DNA of 64,000 nucleotides, taken from contig JAFRGL010000017.1 in the NCBI GenBank assembly GCA_017433825.1, positions 1 to 64,000 on the forward strand, written 5' to 3'. The notes under the pieces are model-generated. The model did not search any database. It was not told the DNA's origin and saw only the letters and a list, made by a program, of their open reading frames with translations. The stretch comes from Eubacterium sp. (GTDB taxonomy: Bacteria; Bacillota; Clostridia; Lachnospirales; Lachnospiraceae). Position numbers and translations under genes: made by a program. Shown here piece after piece: positions 25,637 through 38,062 of the stretch. Within the stretch, counting starts at the first letter, position 1, and each line of letters opens with the position of its first letter.

Positions 25637-26614
25637 ATGTCAACTACCGGTATTGTGTTCAATATCCAGCATATGACCGTACACGACGGTCCGGGCATCC
25701 GGACCGAAGTGTTTTTAAAAGGCTGCCCGATGCACTGCAGGTGGTGCAGCAACCCGGAGAGCATCGATCCCAAAAGGGAGCTGGGCATTTACCCCTCCAA
25801 ATGTATCGGGAAGGACAAATGCGGCCTGTGCCTGAAGGCCTGCCCGAAGGGCGGTTCTCCGCTTGTTTTCACGGAAGACGGCATTGTCATCGGTTCGAAT
25901 GAGCAGTGCTTAAGGTGCATGTCCTGCGCGAATGCCTGCCTGACCCACGCCATCAAAGCCTGGGGCGACGTGATGACCGTGGAGCAGGTCATGAAGGAAA
26001 TCCTGGACGACCGGATCTATTACGAGAGTTCCGGCGGCGGCATGACCTTAAACGGCGGCGAAGTGACGGTGCAGTGGGAATTTGCCCTGGAGCTTTTAAA
26101 AGCCTGTAAGGCAGAAGGCATCAGCACCTGCGTGGAAAGCGCGCTTTTATGCAAACCGGAGATTCTGGAAAAGTTTGTGCCCTTAACGGATATTTTCTAC
26201 GCGGATATCAAAAACATGGATTCCGAAGCCCATGCATACTGGTCCGGCGCGGGAAATGAACAGATTCTGGAGAATATCCGGTATTTAAGCGGCACGGGCA
26301 TTCCCTATGTTTTACGCATCCCGGTGGTGCCGCAGGTCAACAATACGGAGGAAAATATCCGAAAGACTGCGGAATTTATACTTACACTGCAAACGCTTCC
26401 GGTGCAGATCCAACTGCTTCCCTACAAAAAGATGGGTACGGAAAAATACGCTTCCTTAGGCCGGCCGTACCCCATGGGCGAGGATTACATGATGCTACCC
26501 AGGGCGGAATGGGAGGCCAATCTTAAAGAGCTTGCCGATATCATGCGCGGGTACGGACTGCCCGCGGTGGAAGGTTCGAATCATATTGTGAACTATAAAA
26601 CAAGAATGTGTTGA
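25637..26614 (+). CDS. Glycyl radical enzyme activase (radical SAM)
   Basis: 325 aa from ATG 25637, after GGAAGGA; an in-frame ATG at 25526 would add 37 unrelated residues. The radical SAM cluster motif is C30-x3-C34-x2-C37 (GCPMHCRWC). Two ferredoxin-like 4Fe-4S motifs follow, C56/C62/C65/C69 and C91/C94/C97/C101, the arrangement of the longer activases that serve dehydratase-type enzymes rather than the short pyruvate formate-lyase activase. GGEVTVQWEFALELL corresponds to the SAM-binding GGE motif. It abstracts H from the glycine of the upstream enzyme (G807), starting the radical. The direct neighbour upstream is its expected substrate. Confidence 0.93.
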   Translation: MSTTGIVFNIQHMTVHDGPGIRTEVFLKGCPMHCRWCSNPESIDPKRELGIYPSKCIGKDKCGLCLKACPKGGSPLVFTEDGIVIGSNEQCLRCMSCANACLTHAIKAWGDVMTVEQVMKEILDDRIYYESSGGGMTLNGGEVTVQWEFALELLKACKAEGISTCVESALLCKPEILEKFVPLTDIFYADIKNMDSEAHAYWSGAGNEQILENIRYLSGTGIPYVLRIPVVPQVNNTEENIRKTAEFILTLQTLPVQIQLLPYKKMGTEKYASLGRPYPMGEDYMMLPRAEWEANLKELADIMRGYGLPAVEGSNHIVNYKTRMC

Positions 26615-28174
<1,560 letters not shown>

Positions 28175-28196
28175 AGCTGCCCCGGGGCGGTTTGCG

Positions 28197-28868
28197 TTAA
28201 TTCTCGAAAACCTGGAACCGCACAAACTGGGGCAGGTTCTCGGTCCGGCTTTCGATGGACCGGGTTTCTCTAAGCCATCCGCACTGGCGGAAGGCGGAAA
28301 GGGAGGACGGCGTGGGGTATAAAAGCAGTACCTTTACCTTCCGGGGAGTGCGCCTTACGCTCTCATGCAGCGCCTCAAGCCATTCAGTATAAGTATTCTG
28401 GTCGTAGAAGCTGTTGAAGAGATAACAGATACGGATGTCGTCCGGCACGCCTGCCGTGACGGCATTTTCATTTCTGATTTCCAGATGTCCGGCATAGTCC
28501 GGCACTTTCGTCCGGAAAGCGGCGGCATTTTTTTTGGCCACCGCAAAAATATCCGCATCCAGTTCCTGGCCTTCCAGGTATGAAAATCCTTTGGAAGCCA
28601 GATAGAACAGGAAAATCCCGGTGCCGCAGCCCACGTCCAGGATATGGTCACCGGGTTTTATTTCCCCCGAGGCCAGCAGAGCGTCCAGCATCAGCACGTT
28701 GACGCCGCCGTAGAAATTGTATCTGGTCACCTTGCGTTCCTGCCGGGGCAGGTCGGTCAGGCCATACCGTTCCAGAAACTTACGGTTTTCCTTATTGTTT
28801 TCCTTTTCCTTAACCGCCCAGGCCCAGTCCTCCAGAAATGAGGCAAACCGGAAACGGAATGATGACAT
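28197..28868 (-). CDS. Class I SAM-dependent methyltransferase
   Basis: 223 aa. The SAM-binding motif I HILDVGCGTGIF (residues about 75-86) and the acidic motif II residue in LEGQELD fit the Rossmann-type methyltransferases; RICYLFNSFYD fills the motif IV place. A charged N-terminal helix region precedes. The substrate is unknown. It lies 36 bp after the threonine aldolase gene on the minus strand and is likely its downstream partner. It converges with the GH51 gene with only 22 bp between. Confidence 0.8.
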   Translation of the reverse strand: MSSFRFRFASFLEDWAWAVKEKENNKENRKFLERYGLTDLPRQERKVTRYNFYGGVNVLMLDALLASGEIKPGDHILDVGCGTGIFLFYLASKGFSYLEGQELDADIFAVAKKNAAAFRTKVPDYAGHLEIRNENAVTAGVPDDIRICYLFNSFYDQNTYTEWLEALHESVRRTPRKVKVLLLYPTPSSLSAFRQCGWLRETRSIESRTENLPQFVRFQVFEN

Positions 28869-28904
28869 GGCTTCCTCCTTTGCGGAAAACCGCGCGGCAT
28901 ATTT

Positions 28905-29951
28905 TCAGACCGGCGCGTCCGCCAGAACTTTTTTCAGCGTATCCAGGTCTTCGTCAGACGTGGACCAGCAGGCGGCAAAACGTACCACCGTATGGCTTTC
29001 GTCGTATTTCTCCCAGAATTCAGGCAGGATGTCTTGTTCTTTCAGATAGGAGAGACATTCGTCTTTTATTACCACAAACTGCTGGTTGGTGGGGGAATCA
29101 ATGAAGTACGGCAGGCCTGCGCCGGAGAGAATCTCCCGCAGTTTTTCCGTGGCTGCCATGCCGTTCCTTCCTATTTCCGAATACAGCCCGTCCGTAAACA
29201 GCGTATCGAACTGGATACCCAGAAGCCTTCCCTTGGCAAGCAATGCGCCGCGTTTTTTCATGGCGTTCATGAAATGAGGCGGTTTGTTGCCTTTCGTAAA
29301 TACCACGGCCTCGCCGATAAGCGCGCCGCATTTGGTGCCGCCGATGTAAAAGACGTCAGTCAGACGGGCAACATCCTCCAGCGTCACGTCTGTTCCGCGG
29401 CCGGCCAGCCCGTATGCCAGGCGGGCACCGTCCAGATACAGCGGAATCTGATATCTGCCGCAGACCTCCGAGAGTGCTTCAAGTTCGGCTTTCGTATACA
29501 GGGTGCCGTATTCCGTGGGGTGGGAGATATAGACCATGCCCGGGAAGACCATATGCTCGTGGGCGGCGTCATTGTAGAAAACGGAAATATAGCTGTCCAG
29601 CTCTTCTGCGTACATTTTGCCCTCGTGGCCGGGTACGGTTAAGACCTTGTGGCCGGTATATTCAATGGCGCCGGCTTCATGGACGGCCACATGGCCGGTC
29701 TGGGCCGCAACCACACCCTCGTAATCCTTCAGCATGGAGGCGATGACCACCGCGTTGGTCTGGGTGCCGCCGGCGATAAAGGCAACGTCCCCTTCATCCC
29801 CAAGGCCGCAGGCAGCGAGAATTTTCGCACAGGCGCTGTCGCAGAAGGCATCTGTGCCGTAGCCGGGGGCATAGGTGAGGTTGGTTTCTTCCAGTCTTTT
29901 CAGGATGGCCGGATGGGCGCCGGTCAGGTAATCGTTTTCAAATGAAATCAA
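28905..29951 (-). CDS. ltaE: Low-specificity L-threonine aldolase family enzyme
   Basis: 348 aa. I choose the TTG at 29951, because AGGAGGA lies nine bases upstream and the protein then starts ISFENDYLTGAHP as is usual in the family; the ATG at 29981 has no ribosome site and adds MYHEKGGNTA. The PLP lysine is K207 in YIGGTKCGAL, and DGARLAYGL holds the aspartate that pairs with the PLP nitrogen. The enzyme splits L-threonine or allo-threonine into glycine and acetaldehyde. It is cytosolic. It is divergent from rpoB, with the rpoB promoter in the shared 274-bp gap, and is followed by a methyltransferase gene. Confidence 0.9.
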   Translation of the reverse strand: MISFENDYLTGAHPAILKRLEETNLTYAPGYGTDAFCDSACAKILAACGLGDEGDVAFIAGGTQTNAVVIASMLKDYEGVVAAQTGHVAVHEAGAIEYTGHKVLTVPGHEGKMYAEELDSYISVFYNDAAHEHMVFPGMVYISHPTEYGTLYTKAELEALSEVCGRYQIPLYLDGARLAYGLAGRGTDVTLEDVARLTDVFYIGGTKCGALIGEAVVFTKGNKPPHFMNAMKKRGALLAKGRLLGIQFDTLFTDGLYSEIGRNGMAATEKLREILSGAGLPYFIDSPTNQQFVVIKDECLSYLKEQDILPEFWEKYDESHTVVRFAACWSTSDEDLDTLKKVLADAPV

Positions 29952-30038
29952 GGCCGTATTTCCTCCTTTTTCATGATACAAATATTCCCTGCCGGGCGCG
30001 CTTTATCCAGGGCAGAAATCCCGCAGGGAAACAGGCTG

Positions 30039-30089
30039 AAAAAACTTTTTAAAAAAGTTGTTGACAGAGAGAAACGCTTGCGATATGCT
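30039..30089 (+). promoter_or_regulatory. rpoBC promoter with A/T-rich UP-like element
   Basis: TTGACA (30061-30066) and TATGCT (30084-30089) are 17 bp apart. Immediately upstream, 30039-30058 is almost pure A/T with the palindrome AACTTTTTAAAAAAGTT, placed like an UP element. The expected transcript has a leader of about 130 nt in which I see no clear terminator or ribosomal-protein binding site. Confidence 0.75.
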
Positions 30090-30225
30090 AAACAATGCAC
30101 TATTGTGGCGTCACAGGCTCATTTTACCCTTTTTCAGGTATTTTTACTTGTAATAATGCCGAAAATCTGTTGAAAATGAACCTGCCTCATAGTTCAATAT
30201 TATACGCACAAGGGGTGAAACGTCA

Positions 30226-33200
30226 ATGGAGAAAAACAGAATACGCCCGGTTTCAACCGGGAAAGGTATGCGGATGAGCTACCAGCGACAGAAAGAAGTT
30301 CTCGAGATGCCCAACCTGATAGAGGTACAGAAGGACTCCTATAACTGGTTCCTTCACGAAGGACTCAGAGAAGTATTTGATGATATTTCACCGATTGAAG
30401 ACTACGGCGGAAAGCTCAGCCTGGAATTCGGCGATTTCAGACTGTGTGAAGACGACGTAAAGTATTCCATAGATGAATGCAAGCAGCGCGACGCCACATT
30501 TGCGGCACCCTTAAGGGTGAAAGTGCGCCTGTTCAACCGCGAAACCGAAGAGATCACCGAGCATGAGATTTTCCTCGGCGATCTTCCTTTGATGACCGCG
30601 ACCGGCACCTTCGTCATTAACGGCGCGGAGCGTGTCATCGTATCCCAGCTGGTCCGTTCCCCCGGCATTTATTATGCCGTTACCCACGACAAGCTGGGCA
30701 AGAAGCTGTATTCCTGCACCGTGATCCCCAACAGAGGCGCATGGCTGGAGTATGAAACCGATTCCAATGACGTTTTCTACGTACGTGTGGACAGAACCCG
30801 TAAGGTGCCCATCACGGTGCTTATCCGTACCTTAGGCGTCGGCTCCAACGAGGAGATCCGGGAGCTGTTCGGCGACGAGGCGAAGATCGAAGCCACCCTG
30901 GCAAAGGACGTGGCCACCAACTACCAGGAAGGCCTTCTTGAACTGTACAAGAAGATCCGTCCCGGCGAGCCGCTGGCAGTGGAAAGCGCCGAGAGCCTGA
31001 TCACCTCCATGTTCTTCGATCCCAGGAGATATGATCTGGCCAAGGTCGGCAGATATAAATTCAACAAGAAGCTGGCATTCCGCAACAGGATTGCCGGCCA
31101 TGTCCTGGCTGAGGACGTGGTCAACGAGGAGACCGGTGAAATTATCGCCGAGGCCGGTACCCTGGTGACCAAGGAACTGGCCGACGACATCCAGTATGCA
31201 GCTGTCCGCAGCGTTACCGTCAATGCGGACGAGAAGGCTGTGAAGGTTATTTCCAATATGATGGTGGATATTACCCGCTTCGTGGACGTGGACCCTGCGG
31301 AAGTAAGGGCTACGGAAGAGGTGTATTATCCCGTCCTGAAGGAAATCCTGGATTCCGCCTCCGACGACCGCGAAGAACTGATCCAGACCCTGAAGAACCG
31401 GATGCATGAGCTGATCCCGAAGCACATCACCAAGGACGACATCATTGCTTCCATTAACTATAATATCCATCTCGAGCACGGCATCGGCAACGACGACGAT
31501 ATCGACCATCTGGGCAACCGCCGTATCCGCTGCGTGGGCGAGCTCCTGCAGAACCAGTACCGCATCGGCCTGTCCAGGCTTGAAAGAGTGGTGCGTGAGC
31601 GTATGACCACCCAGGACTCCGACCTGATTACGCCCCAGTCCCTCATCAACATCAAGCCGGTAACCGCGGCGGTTAAGGAGTTCTTCGGATCCTCCCAGCT
31701 GTCCCAGTTCATGGACCAGAACAACCCCTTAGGCGAACTGACCCACAAGCGCCGTCTGTCAGCCCTCGGCCCCGGCGGCCTTTCCAGGGACCGTGCCGGT
31801 TTCGAAGTCCGTGACGTGCATTATTCCCATTACGGAAGAATGTGCCCGATTGAGACCCCTGAAGGCCCCAACATCGGTCTGATTAACTCCCTGGCCAGCT
31901 ATGCCCGGATTAACCAGTACGGCTTTATTGAGGCCCCCTACCGCAAGATTGACAAGTCCGACCCGGAAAATCCCAGGGTTACGGACGAGGTTGTATATAT
32001 GACCGCCGACGAAGAGGACAACTACCATGTGGCCCAGGCAAATGAGCCCCTGGACGAGGAAGGCCACTTCGTCAGAAGAAATGTTTCCGGACGTTACAGG
32101 GATGAGACCCAGGAATACGAGCGCCACATGTTCGATTACATGGACGTATCCCCGAAGATGGTATTCTCCGTGGCTACCGCGCTGATTCCTTTCCTGCAGA
32201 ACGACGATGCGAACCGTGCCCTGATGGGCTCCAACATGCAGCGTCAGGCCGTACCGCTTCTGTTCACCGAGGCCCCGGTTGTGGGTACCGGTATGGAAAG
32301 CAAGGCGGCCATCGACTCCGGCGTCTGCGTCGTGGCGGAGAAATCCGGCACTGTCACCTATGTTTCCTCCGAGGAAATCCGGGTGAACAATGACGACGGA
32401 ACCAAACAGACCTACAAGCTGACCAAGTTCATGCGTTCGAACCAGTCCAACAGCTACAACCAGAGGCCCATCGTGGACAAGGACGAGCACATCGAAGCCG
32501 GCATGGTGATTGCCGACGGCCCCTCCACCTCCGGCGGCGAGCTGGCCCTGGGCAAGAACCCGCTTATCGGCTTCATGACCTGGGAAGGCTACAACTACGA
32601 GGACGCCGTTCTGTTAAGCGAGCGTCTGGTGAAGGACGATGTCTACACCTCCGTCCACATCGAGGAATACGAGGCGGAAGCCAGGGATACCAAGCTGGGA
32701 CCGGAAGACATCACCAAGGACGTACCCGGCGTCGGCGACGACGCGTTAAAGGATCTGGATGAGAGAGGCATTATCCGCATCGGCGCGGAAGTACGTGCCG
32801 GCGATATCCTGGTAGGCAAGGTTACCCCCAAGGGCGAAACCGAGCTGACTGCGGAGGAAAGACTGCTCCGCGCCATTTTCGGCGAAAAGGCCAGGGAAGT
32901 AAGGGATACCTCCTTAAAGGTGCCGCACGGCGAATACGGCATTGTCGTGGATGCAAAGGTATTTACCAGGGCAAACGGCGACGAGCTTTCCCCGGGCGTC
33001 AACCAGTCCGTACGTATTTACATTGCGCAGAAGCGTAAGATTTCCGTAGGCGACAAGATGGCCGGCCGTCACGGCAACAAGGGTGTAGTTTCCCGTATTC
33101 TTCCGGTGGAAGACATGCCCTTCCTGCCCAACGGACGTCCGCTGGACATCGTGCTGAACCCCCTGGGCGTTCCCTCACGTATGAACATCGGCCAGGTCCT

Positions 33201-34080
33201 GGAAATCCACTTAAGCCTTGCGGCCAAGGCCCTGGGCTTTGACATCGCCACCCCCGTCTTCGACGGCGCGAACGAGATTGATATCCAGGATACCTTAAGG
33301 CTGGCAAACGACTACGTTAACCTTTCCTGGGAGGAATTCACCGAGAAGCATAAGGCCGAACTCCTTCCCGAGGTATATGATTATCTGGATAAGAACAAAG
33401 AACACCGTGCACTGTGGAAAGGCGTTCCCATCAGCGAGGACGGCAAGGTCCTCTTAAGAGACGGACGTACCGGTGAGTTTTTCGACAGCCCCACCACCAT
33501 CGGCCACATGCACTACCTGAAGCTCCACCACCTGGTAGACGACAAGATCCATGCCCGTTCTACCGGCCCCTACTCCCTGGTTACCCAGCAGCCCCTGGGC
33601 GGCAAGGCCCAGTTCGGCGGCCAGCGTTTCGGTGAGATGGAGGTTTGGGCCCTGGAGGCCTACGGCGCTTCCTATACCCTGCAGGAAATCCTGACCGTGA
33701 AGTCGGATGACGTTGTGGGACGTGTGAAGACCTACGAAGCCATCATCAAGGGCCAGAACATCCCTGCGGCAGGTATCCCCGAATCCTTCAAGGTACTGAT
33801 CAAGGAACTCCAGTCCCTGGGCCTTGATGTCAGAGTCCTGAAGGATGACAATACCGAAGTGGAGATCATGGAGAGCGTGGATTACGGCGACACGAGCCTT
33901 CGCTCCGTGATTGAAGGCGACGAGCGCTACAACAGGCAGGAGGAGAATTCCTTCGGCTACTACGGCTACGGCACCCAGGAATTCTCCGGTGAGGAACTGG
34001 TTGACGTGGAGGAAGAGCCCTCATCTGAAGGAGAGGACGTTTTCGACGAAATGTTCGAAGACGACTACATCGACGACTGA
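30226..34080 (+). CDS. rpoB: RNA polymerase beta subunit
   Basis: 1284 aa, full length, with the typical clostridial start [20 protein letters not shown]. The rifampicin region is intact ([20 protein letters not shown], then [10 protein letters not shown]), and the conserved [12 protein letters not shown] and the C-terminal [15 protein letters not shown] are present. The tail after about residue 1240 is acidic ([15 protein letters not shown]...). AAGGGGTG precedes ATG 30226. It forms the catalytic core of RNA polymerase with rpoC, 81 bp downstream. Unusually, rplJ and rplL are not upstream: the left neighbour is threonine aldolase on the other strand, and transcription starts from its own strong promoter. 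Confidence 0.98.
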   Translation: MEKNRIRPVSTGKGMRMSYQRQKEVLEMPNLIEVQKDSYNWFLHEGLREVFDDISPIEDYGGKLSLEFGDFRLCEDDVKYSIDECKQRDATFAAPLRVKVRLFNRETEEITEHEIFLGDLPLMTATGTFVINGAERVIVSQLVRSPGIYYAVTHDKLGKKLYSCTVIPNRGAWLEYETDSNDVFYVRVDRTRKVPITVLIRTLGVGSNEEIRELFGDEAKIEATLAKDVATNYQEGLLELYKKIRPGEPLAVESAESLITSMFFDPRRYDLAKVGRYKFNKKLAFRNRIAGHVLAEDVVNEETGEIIAEAGTLVTKELADDIQYAAVRSVTVNADEKAVKVISNMMVDITRFVDVDPAEVRATEEVYYPVLKEILDSASDDREELIQTLKNRMHELIPKHITKDDIIASINYNIHLEHGIGNDDDIDHLGNRRIRCVGELLQNQYRIGLSRLERVVRERMTTQDSDLITPQSLINIKPVTAAVKEFFGSSQLSQFMDQNNPLGELTHKRRLSALGPGGLSRDRAGFEVRDVHYSHYGRMCPIETPEGPNIGLINSLASYARINQYGFIEAPYRKIDKSDPENPRVTDEVVYMTADEEDNYHVAQANEPLDEEGHFVRRNVSGRYRDETQEYERHMFDYMDVSPKMVFSVATALIPFLQNDDANRALMGSNMQRQAVPLLFTEAPVVGTGMESKAAIDSGVCVVAEKSGTVTYVSSEEIRVNNDDGTKQTYKLTKFMRSNQSNSYNQRPIVDKDEHIEAGMVIADGPSTSGGELALGKNPLIGFMTWEGYNYEDAVLLSERLVKDDVYTSVHIEEYEAEARDTKLGPEDITKDVPGVGDDALKDLDERGIIRIGAEVRAGDILVGKVTPKGETELTAEERLLRAIFGEKAREVRDTSLKVPHGEYGIVVDAKVFTRANGDELSPGVNQSVRIYIAQKRKISVGDKMAGRHGNKGVVSRILPVEDMPFLPNGRPLDIVLNPLGVPSRMNIGQVLEIHLSLAAKALGFDIATPVFDGANEIDIQDTLRLANDYVNLSWEEFTEKHKAELLPEVYDYLDKNKEHRALWKGVPISEDGKVLLRDGRTGEFFDSPTTIGHMHYLKLHHLVDDKIHARSTGPYSLVTQQPLGGKAQFGGQRFGEMEVWALEAYGASYTLQEILTVKSDDVVGRVKTYEAIIKGQNIPAAGIPESFKVLIKELQSLGLDVRVLKDDNTEVEIMESVDYGDTSLRSVIEGDERYNRQEENSFGYYGYGTQEFSGEELVDVEEEPSSEGEDVFDEMFEDDYIDD

Positions 34081-34161
34081 CAAAAGAAAAGGGAGAGACA
34101 GGATCTTCCTCAAGCAGAGTTTTTATCTGAACTGTGACATGGATTTGAAAGGGGTAATCAA

Positions 34162-37100
34162 ATGCCGGAATATACAAATAATACAGTAACCTATGAACCC
34201 TTGACCTTTGACGCCATCCGTATCGGACTTGCTTCTCCGGAGAAAATCCGCCAGTGGTCCCACGGTGAGGTGAAAAAACCCGAGACCATCAACTACAGAA
34301 CCTTAAAGCCGGAGAAAGACGGCCTGTTCTGCGAGCGTATTTTCGGACCGTCAAAGGACTGGGAATGTCATTGCGGTAAATATAAAAAGATTCGTTACAA
34401 GGGTGTGATCTGCGACCGCTGCGGCGTTGAGGTCACCAAAGCCTCTGTCAGAAGAGAGCGTATGGGCCACATCGAACTGGCCGCCCCTGTATCCCATATC
34501 TGGTATTTCAAGGGAATCCCGTCCCGGATGGGCCTGATGCTGGATCTTTCTCCCAGAACACTGGAGAAGGTTCTGTATTTCGCCAGCTACATCGTACTGG
34601 ATCCCGGCGACACCGGCCTGTCCGTCAAGCAGGTGCTCACCGAAACCGAATACCAGGAGAAGATGGAAGAGTATCCGCCTGTTGAAGGCAAGCCCGCTTT
34701 CCGTGTGGGAATGGGCGCCGAGGCCATTCAGGAACTCTTAAGCGCAGTGGACCTTGAGAAGGAATTCAAGGAACTTAAGACCGGCTTAAAGGAATCCACC
34801 GGCCAGAAGAGGGCCAGGATCATCAAGAGGCTGGAAGTCGTGGAAGCTTTCCGCGAATCCGGAAACCGTCCCGAGTGGATGGTCATGAACGTCATCCCCG
34901 TGATCCCGCCCGATTTACGGCCCATGGTACAGCTGGACGGCGGCCGTTTCGCCACCTCCGACTTAAATGACCTTTACCGCCGTATCATCAACAGGAACAA
35001 CCGTTTAAGAAGGCTTCTGGAGCTGGGCGCGCCGGAAATCATCGTAAGAAACGAAAAGCGTATGCTGCAGGAAGCCGTTGACGCGCTGATCGACAACGGC
35101 CGCCGCGGACGTCCGGTAACAGGACCCGGAAACCGTGCCCTGAAATCCCTTTCCGATATGCTCAAAGGCAAATCCGGCCGTTTCCGTCAGAACCTTCTGG
35201 GCAAACGTGTGGACTATTCCGGCCGTTCCGTTATCGTTGTAGGCCCCGAACTGAAGATTTACCAGTGCGGCCTGCCCAAGGAGATGGCCATCGAGCTGTT
35301 CAAGCCCTTCGTCATGAAGGAGCTGGTAAAGAACGGCACCGCCCACAACATCAAGAGCGCCAAGAAGATGGTGGAAAAGATGCAGACCGAGGTCTGGGAC
35401 GTGCTGGAGGATGTCATCAAAGAGCATCCGGTTATGCTGAACCGTGCGCCTACGCTGCACCGTCTGGGTATCCAGGCATTCGAGCCCATCCTGGTGGAAG
35501 GCAAAGCCATCAAGCTGCATCCGCTGGTATGTACCGCTTTCAATGCCGACTTTGACGGCGACCAGATGGCCGTGCACCTTCCCCTTTCCGTGGAAGCACA
35601 GGCGGAGTGCCGCTTCATGCTGCTGTCCCCGAACAACCTGCTGAAGCCCTCGGACGGCGGTCCGGTGGCGGTTCCCTCCCAGGATATGGTTCTCGGTATT
35701 TACTACCTGACCCAGATGCGGGAAGGAAGCCTGGGCGAAGGCAAGGCATTCAAGGATATGAATGAAGCCATTCTTGCCTATGAGAACAAATGCATTACCC
35801 TCCAGTCCAAAATCGCGGTCCGCAGGACCGGCAAGGACATCGAAGGCAATGATATTTCCATCGTGATACATACCACCCTGGGACGTCTCCTGTTCAATGA
35901 AATCCTGCCCCAGGATCTGGGCTATGTGGACAGAAGCGTTGCCGGCAATGAACTGCTTCCCGAGGTTGATTTCCTGGTAAAGAAGAAAGAACTCAAGCAG
36001 ATTCTGGAACGCGTCATCACCATTCACGGTGCGACCGTTACCGCCGAGGTACTGGACCACATCAAGTCCATGGGCTACAAGTATTCCACCCAGGCGGCCA
36101 TGACCGTTTCCATTTCCGATATGACGGTTCCGGCGCAGAAGGGCGAGCTTATCGCAAAGGCCCAGGAGACTGTGGACAAGATCACCAGGAACTACAAACG
36201 AGGCATTATTACCGACGAAGAGCGGTATAAGGAAGTCGTTGAAACCTGGAAAGACACCGATGACGAACTTACGAAGGACCTTCTGGAAGGTCTGGATAAG
36301 TACAACAATATTTTCATGATGGCGGACTCCGGTGCCCGTGGTTCCGACAAGCAGATCAAGCAGCTTGCCGGCATGCGAGGCCTGATGGCCGATACCACCG
36401 GCCATACCATCGAGCTGCCCATCAAATCCAACTTCCGTGAAGGCCTGGACGTACTGGAGTATTTCATGTCCGCCCACGGCGCCAGAAAAGGCCTTTCCGA
36501 TACGGCCCTGCGTACCGCCGACTCCGGTTACCTGACCAGACGTATGGTTGACGTTTCCCAGGAGCTGATCATCCGGGAGACCGACTGCTGTGAAGAAACC
36601 GGTGAAATCCCCGGCATGGAAGTGGAAGGCTTCTCCGACGGCAAGGAAGAGATTGAGTCCTTAAAGGAAAGAATCACAGGCAGATTCTCCTGTGAGGATA
36701 TCTACGACAAGGACGGCAACATGCTGGCGAAGAAGAATGAAATGATTACTGCCGCCGCTGCAGGAAAGATTTTAAGCATCGGCGTGCATGAGGACGGTAC
36801 GCCTTATAACAAGGTGAAAATCCGTACCATCCTTACCTGCCGTTCCCGTCTGGGCATCTGCGCCAAGTGCTACGGCGCGAACATGGCCACCGGCACCCCG
36901 GTTCACGTGGGCGAATCTGTCGGCATTATTGCCGCCCAGTCCATCGGCGAACCCGGTACCCAGCTGACCATGCGTACCTTCCACACCGGCGGCGTTGCCG
37001 GCGGCGATATCACCCAGGGTCTTCCCCGTGTTGAGGAGCTTTTCGAAGCACGTAAGCCCAAGGGCCTTGCCATCATTACCGAGATCAAGGGCCAGGCATC

Positions 37101-38004
37101 CATCCGGGATACCAAGAAGAAACGTGAAATCGTGGTGGAGGACAAGGACGAAGGCATTTCCAAGACGTATCTGATTCCCTACGGTTCCCGCATCAAGGTA
37201 GCCGACGGACAGATTCTGGAAGCCGGTGACGAGCTGACCGAAGGTTCCGTGAACCCCCATGATATCCTTCGTATCAAGGGCGTTCAGAATGTACAGAACT
37301 ACATGCTCAGCGAGGTGCAGCGTGTATACCGTCTGCAGGGTGTTGAGATTGCGGACAAGCACATTGAAGTGATCGTCCGTCAGATGCTGAAGAAGGTCCG
37401 TATCGAGCACAACGGGGATACCCCCTATCTGCCGGGCATGCTGGTGGATGTGCTGGATTTCGAAGATACCAACAAGGAGCTTGTTGCCCAGGGCCTGGAG
37501 CCCGCGGAAGGCAAGAGGGTGCTTTTAGGTATCACCAAGGCCTCCCTGGCCACGGATTCCTTCCTTTCCGCCGCTTCCTTCCAGGAGACCACGAAGGTAT
37601 TAACCGACGCGGCCATCAAGGGCAAGGTTGACAAGCTCATCGGCCTGAAGGAAAATGTTATCATCGGTAAGCTGATTCCTGCCGGTACCGGCATGAAGTG
37701 CTACAGCAATATCGCGCTGGATTCCGATGAAGACATGCGCAACCTGAAGGCTGCCAGAGAGCAGGAAGCCGCCGCGGAAGCTGCCGCTGCCGCAAAGGCT
37801 GCCGAGGAAGCCGCACTGGCTGAAGCTGCCGAGGACGCGGCCTATGCGGAAGAGGCTTCCGAAGGTACGGAACCGGGCGAAGAAACCGTTCAGGATGAAA
37901 CGTTTGCCGAAGACGGTGAATTCGCGGAAGAAGCATCCGAAGAAGTATTTACCGAAGAACCGGACGAAGAAGACGGCAATTTCGACGATTTCGAAGAAGA
38001 ATAA
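34162..38004 (+). CDS. rpoC: RNA polymerase beta-prime subunit
   Basis: 1280 aa. The zinc ribbon cysteines C69, C71, C84 and C87 and the catalytic magnesium motif NADFDGDQM (D463, D465, D467) are present, as are the bridge-helix and trigger-loop regions ([18 protein letters not shown]). The last about 85 residues form an Ala/Glu-rich tail ([20 protein letters not shown]..., ending DDFEEE) beyond the usual end of the protein. AAAGGGG precedes ATG 34162. It is the second gene of the rpoBC unit. A perfect 11-bp hairpin follows the stop. No rpsL, rpsG or fusA genes follow, which is a break from the common order. Confidence 0.98.
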   Translation: MPEYTNNTVTYEPLTFDAIRIGLASPEKIRQWSHGEVKKPETINYRTLKPEKDGLFCERIFGPSKDWECHCGKYKKIRYKGVICDRCGVEVTKASVRRERMGHIELAAPVSHIWYFKGIPSRMGLMLDLSPRTLEKVLYFASYIVLDPGDTGLSVKQVLTETEYQEKMEEYPPVEGKPAFRVGMGAEAIQELLSAVDLEKEFKELKTGLKESTGQKRARIIKRLEVVEAFRESGNRPEWMVMNVIPVIPPDLRPMVQLDGGRFATSDLNDLYRRIINRNNRLRRLLELGAPEIIVRNEKRMLQEAVDALIDNGRRGRPVTGPGNRALKSLSDMLKGKSGRFRQNLLGKRVDYSGRSVIVVGPELKIYQCGLPKEMAIELFKPFVMKELVKNGTAHNIKSAKKMVEKMQTEVWDVLEDVIKEHPVMLNRAPTLHRLGIQAFEPILVEGKAIKLHPLVCTAFNADFDGDQMAVHLPLSVEAQAECRFMLLSPNNLLKPSDGGPVAVPSQDMVLGIYYLTQMREGSLGEGKAFKDMNEAILAYENKCITLQSKIAVRRTGKDIEGNDISIVIHTTLGRLLFNEILPQDLGYVDRSVAGNELLPEVDFLVKKKELKQILERVITIHGATVTAEVLDHIKSMGYKYSTQAAMTVSISDMTVPAQKGELIAKAQETVDKITRNYKRGIITDEERYKEVVETWKDTDDELTKDLLEGLDKYNNIFMMADSGARGSDKQIKQLAGMRGLMADTTGHTIELPIKSNFREGLDVLEYFMSAHGARKGLSDTALRTADSGYLTRRMVDVSQELIIRETDCCEETGEIPGMEVEGFSDGKEEIESLKERITGRFSCEDIYDKDGNMLAKKNEMITAAAAGKILSIGVHEDGTPYNKVKIRTILTCRSRLGICAKCYGANMATGTPVHVGESVGIIAAQSIGEPGTQLTMRTFHTGGVAGGDITQGLPRVEELFEARKPKGLAIITEIKGQASIRDTKKKREIVVEDKDEGISKTYLIPYGSRIKVADGQILEAGDELTEGSVNPHDILRIKGVQNVQNYMLSEVQRVYRLQGVEIADKHIEVIVRQMLKKVRIEHNGDTPYLPGMLVDVLDFEDTNKELVAQGLEPAEGKRVLLGITKASLATDSFLSAASFQETTKVLTDAAIKGKVDKLIGLKENVIIGKLIPAGTGMKCYSNIALDSDEDMRNLKAAREQEAAAEAAAAAKAAEEAALAEAAEDAAYAEEASEGTEPGEETVQDETFAEDGEFAEEASEEVFTEEPDEEDGNFDDFEEE

Positions 38005-38014
38005 ACGACTCTTT

Positions 38015-38048
38015 GAGCCGGCGCCGATGCCATAGGCGCCGGCTCTTT
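38015..38048 (+). terminator. GC-rich hairpin after rpoC
   Basis: GAGCCGGCGCC (38015-38025) pairs perfectly with GGCGCCGGCTC (38035-38045), loop of 9, followed only by TTTC. The short T-run suggests an attenuator or RNA-processing hairpin letting some transcription into the deacetylase gene, starting 18 bp downstream. Confidence 0.6.
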
Positions 38049-38062
38049 CAAAAAAGTTCCTT

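Noticed and set aside
30090-30225. Ribosomal-protein-type autoregulatory leader before rpoB
   Set aside because: There is no clear stable fold or terminator, and rplJ/rplL are not part of the transcript.
35005-36477. 490-codon frame antisense to rpoC
   Set aside because: It is fully covered by conserved rpoC codons; long antisense frames here come from GC-biased codon use, as also at 7783-9042 and 5263-6060.
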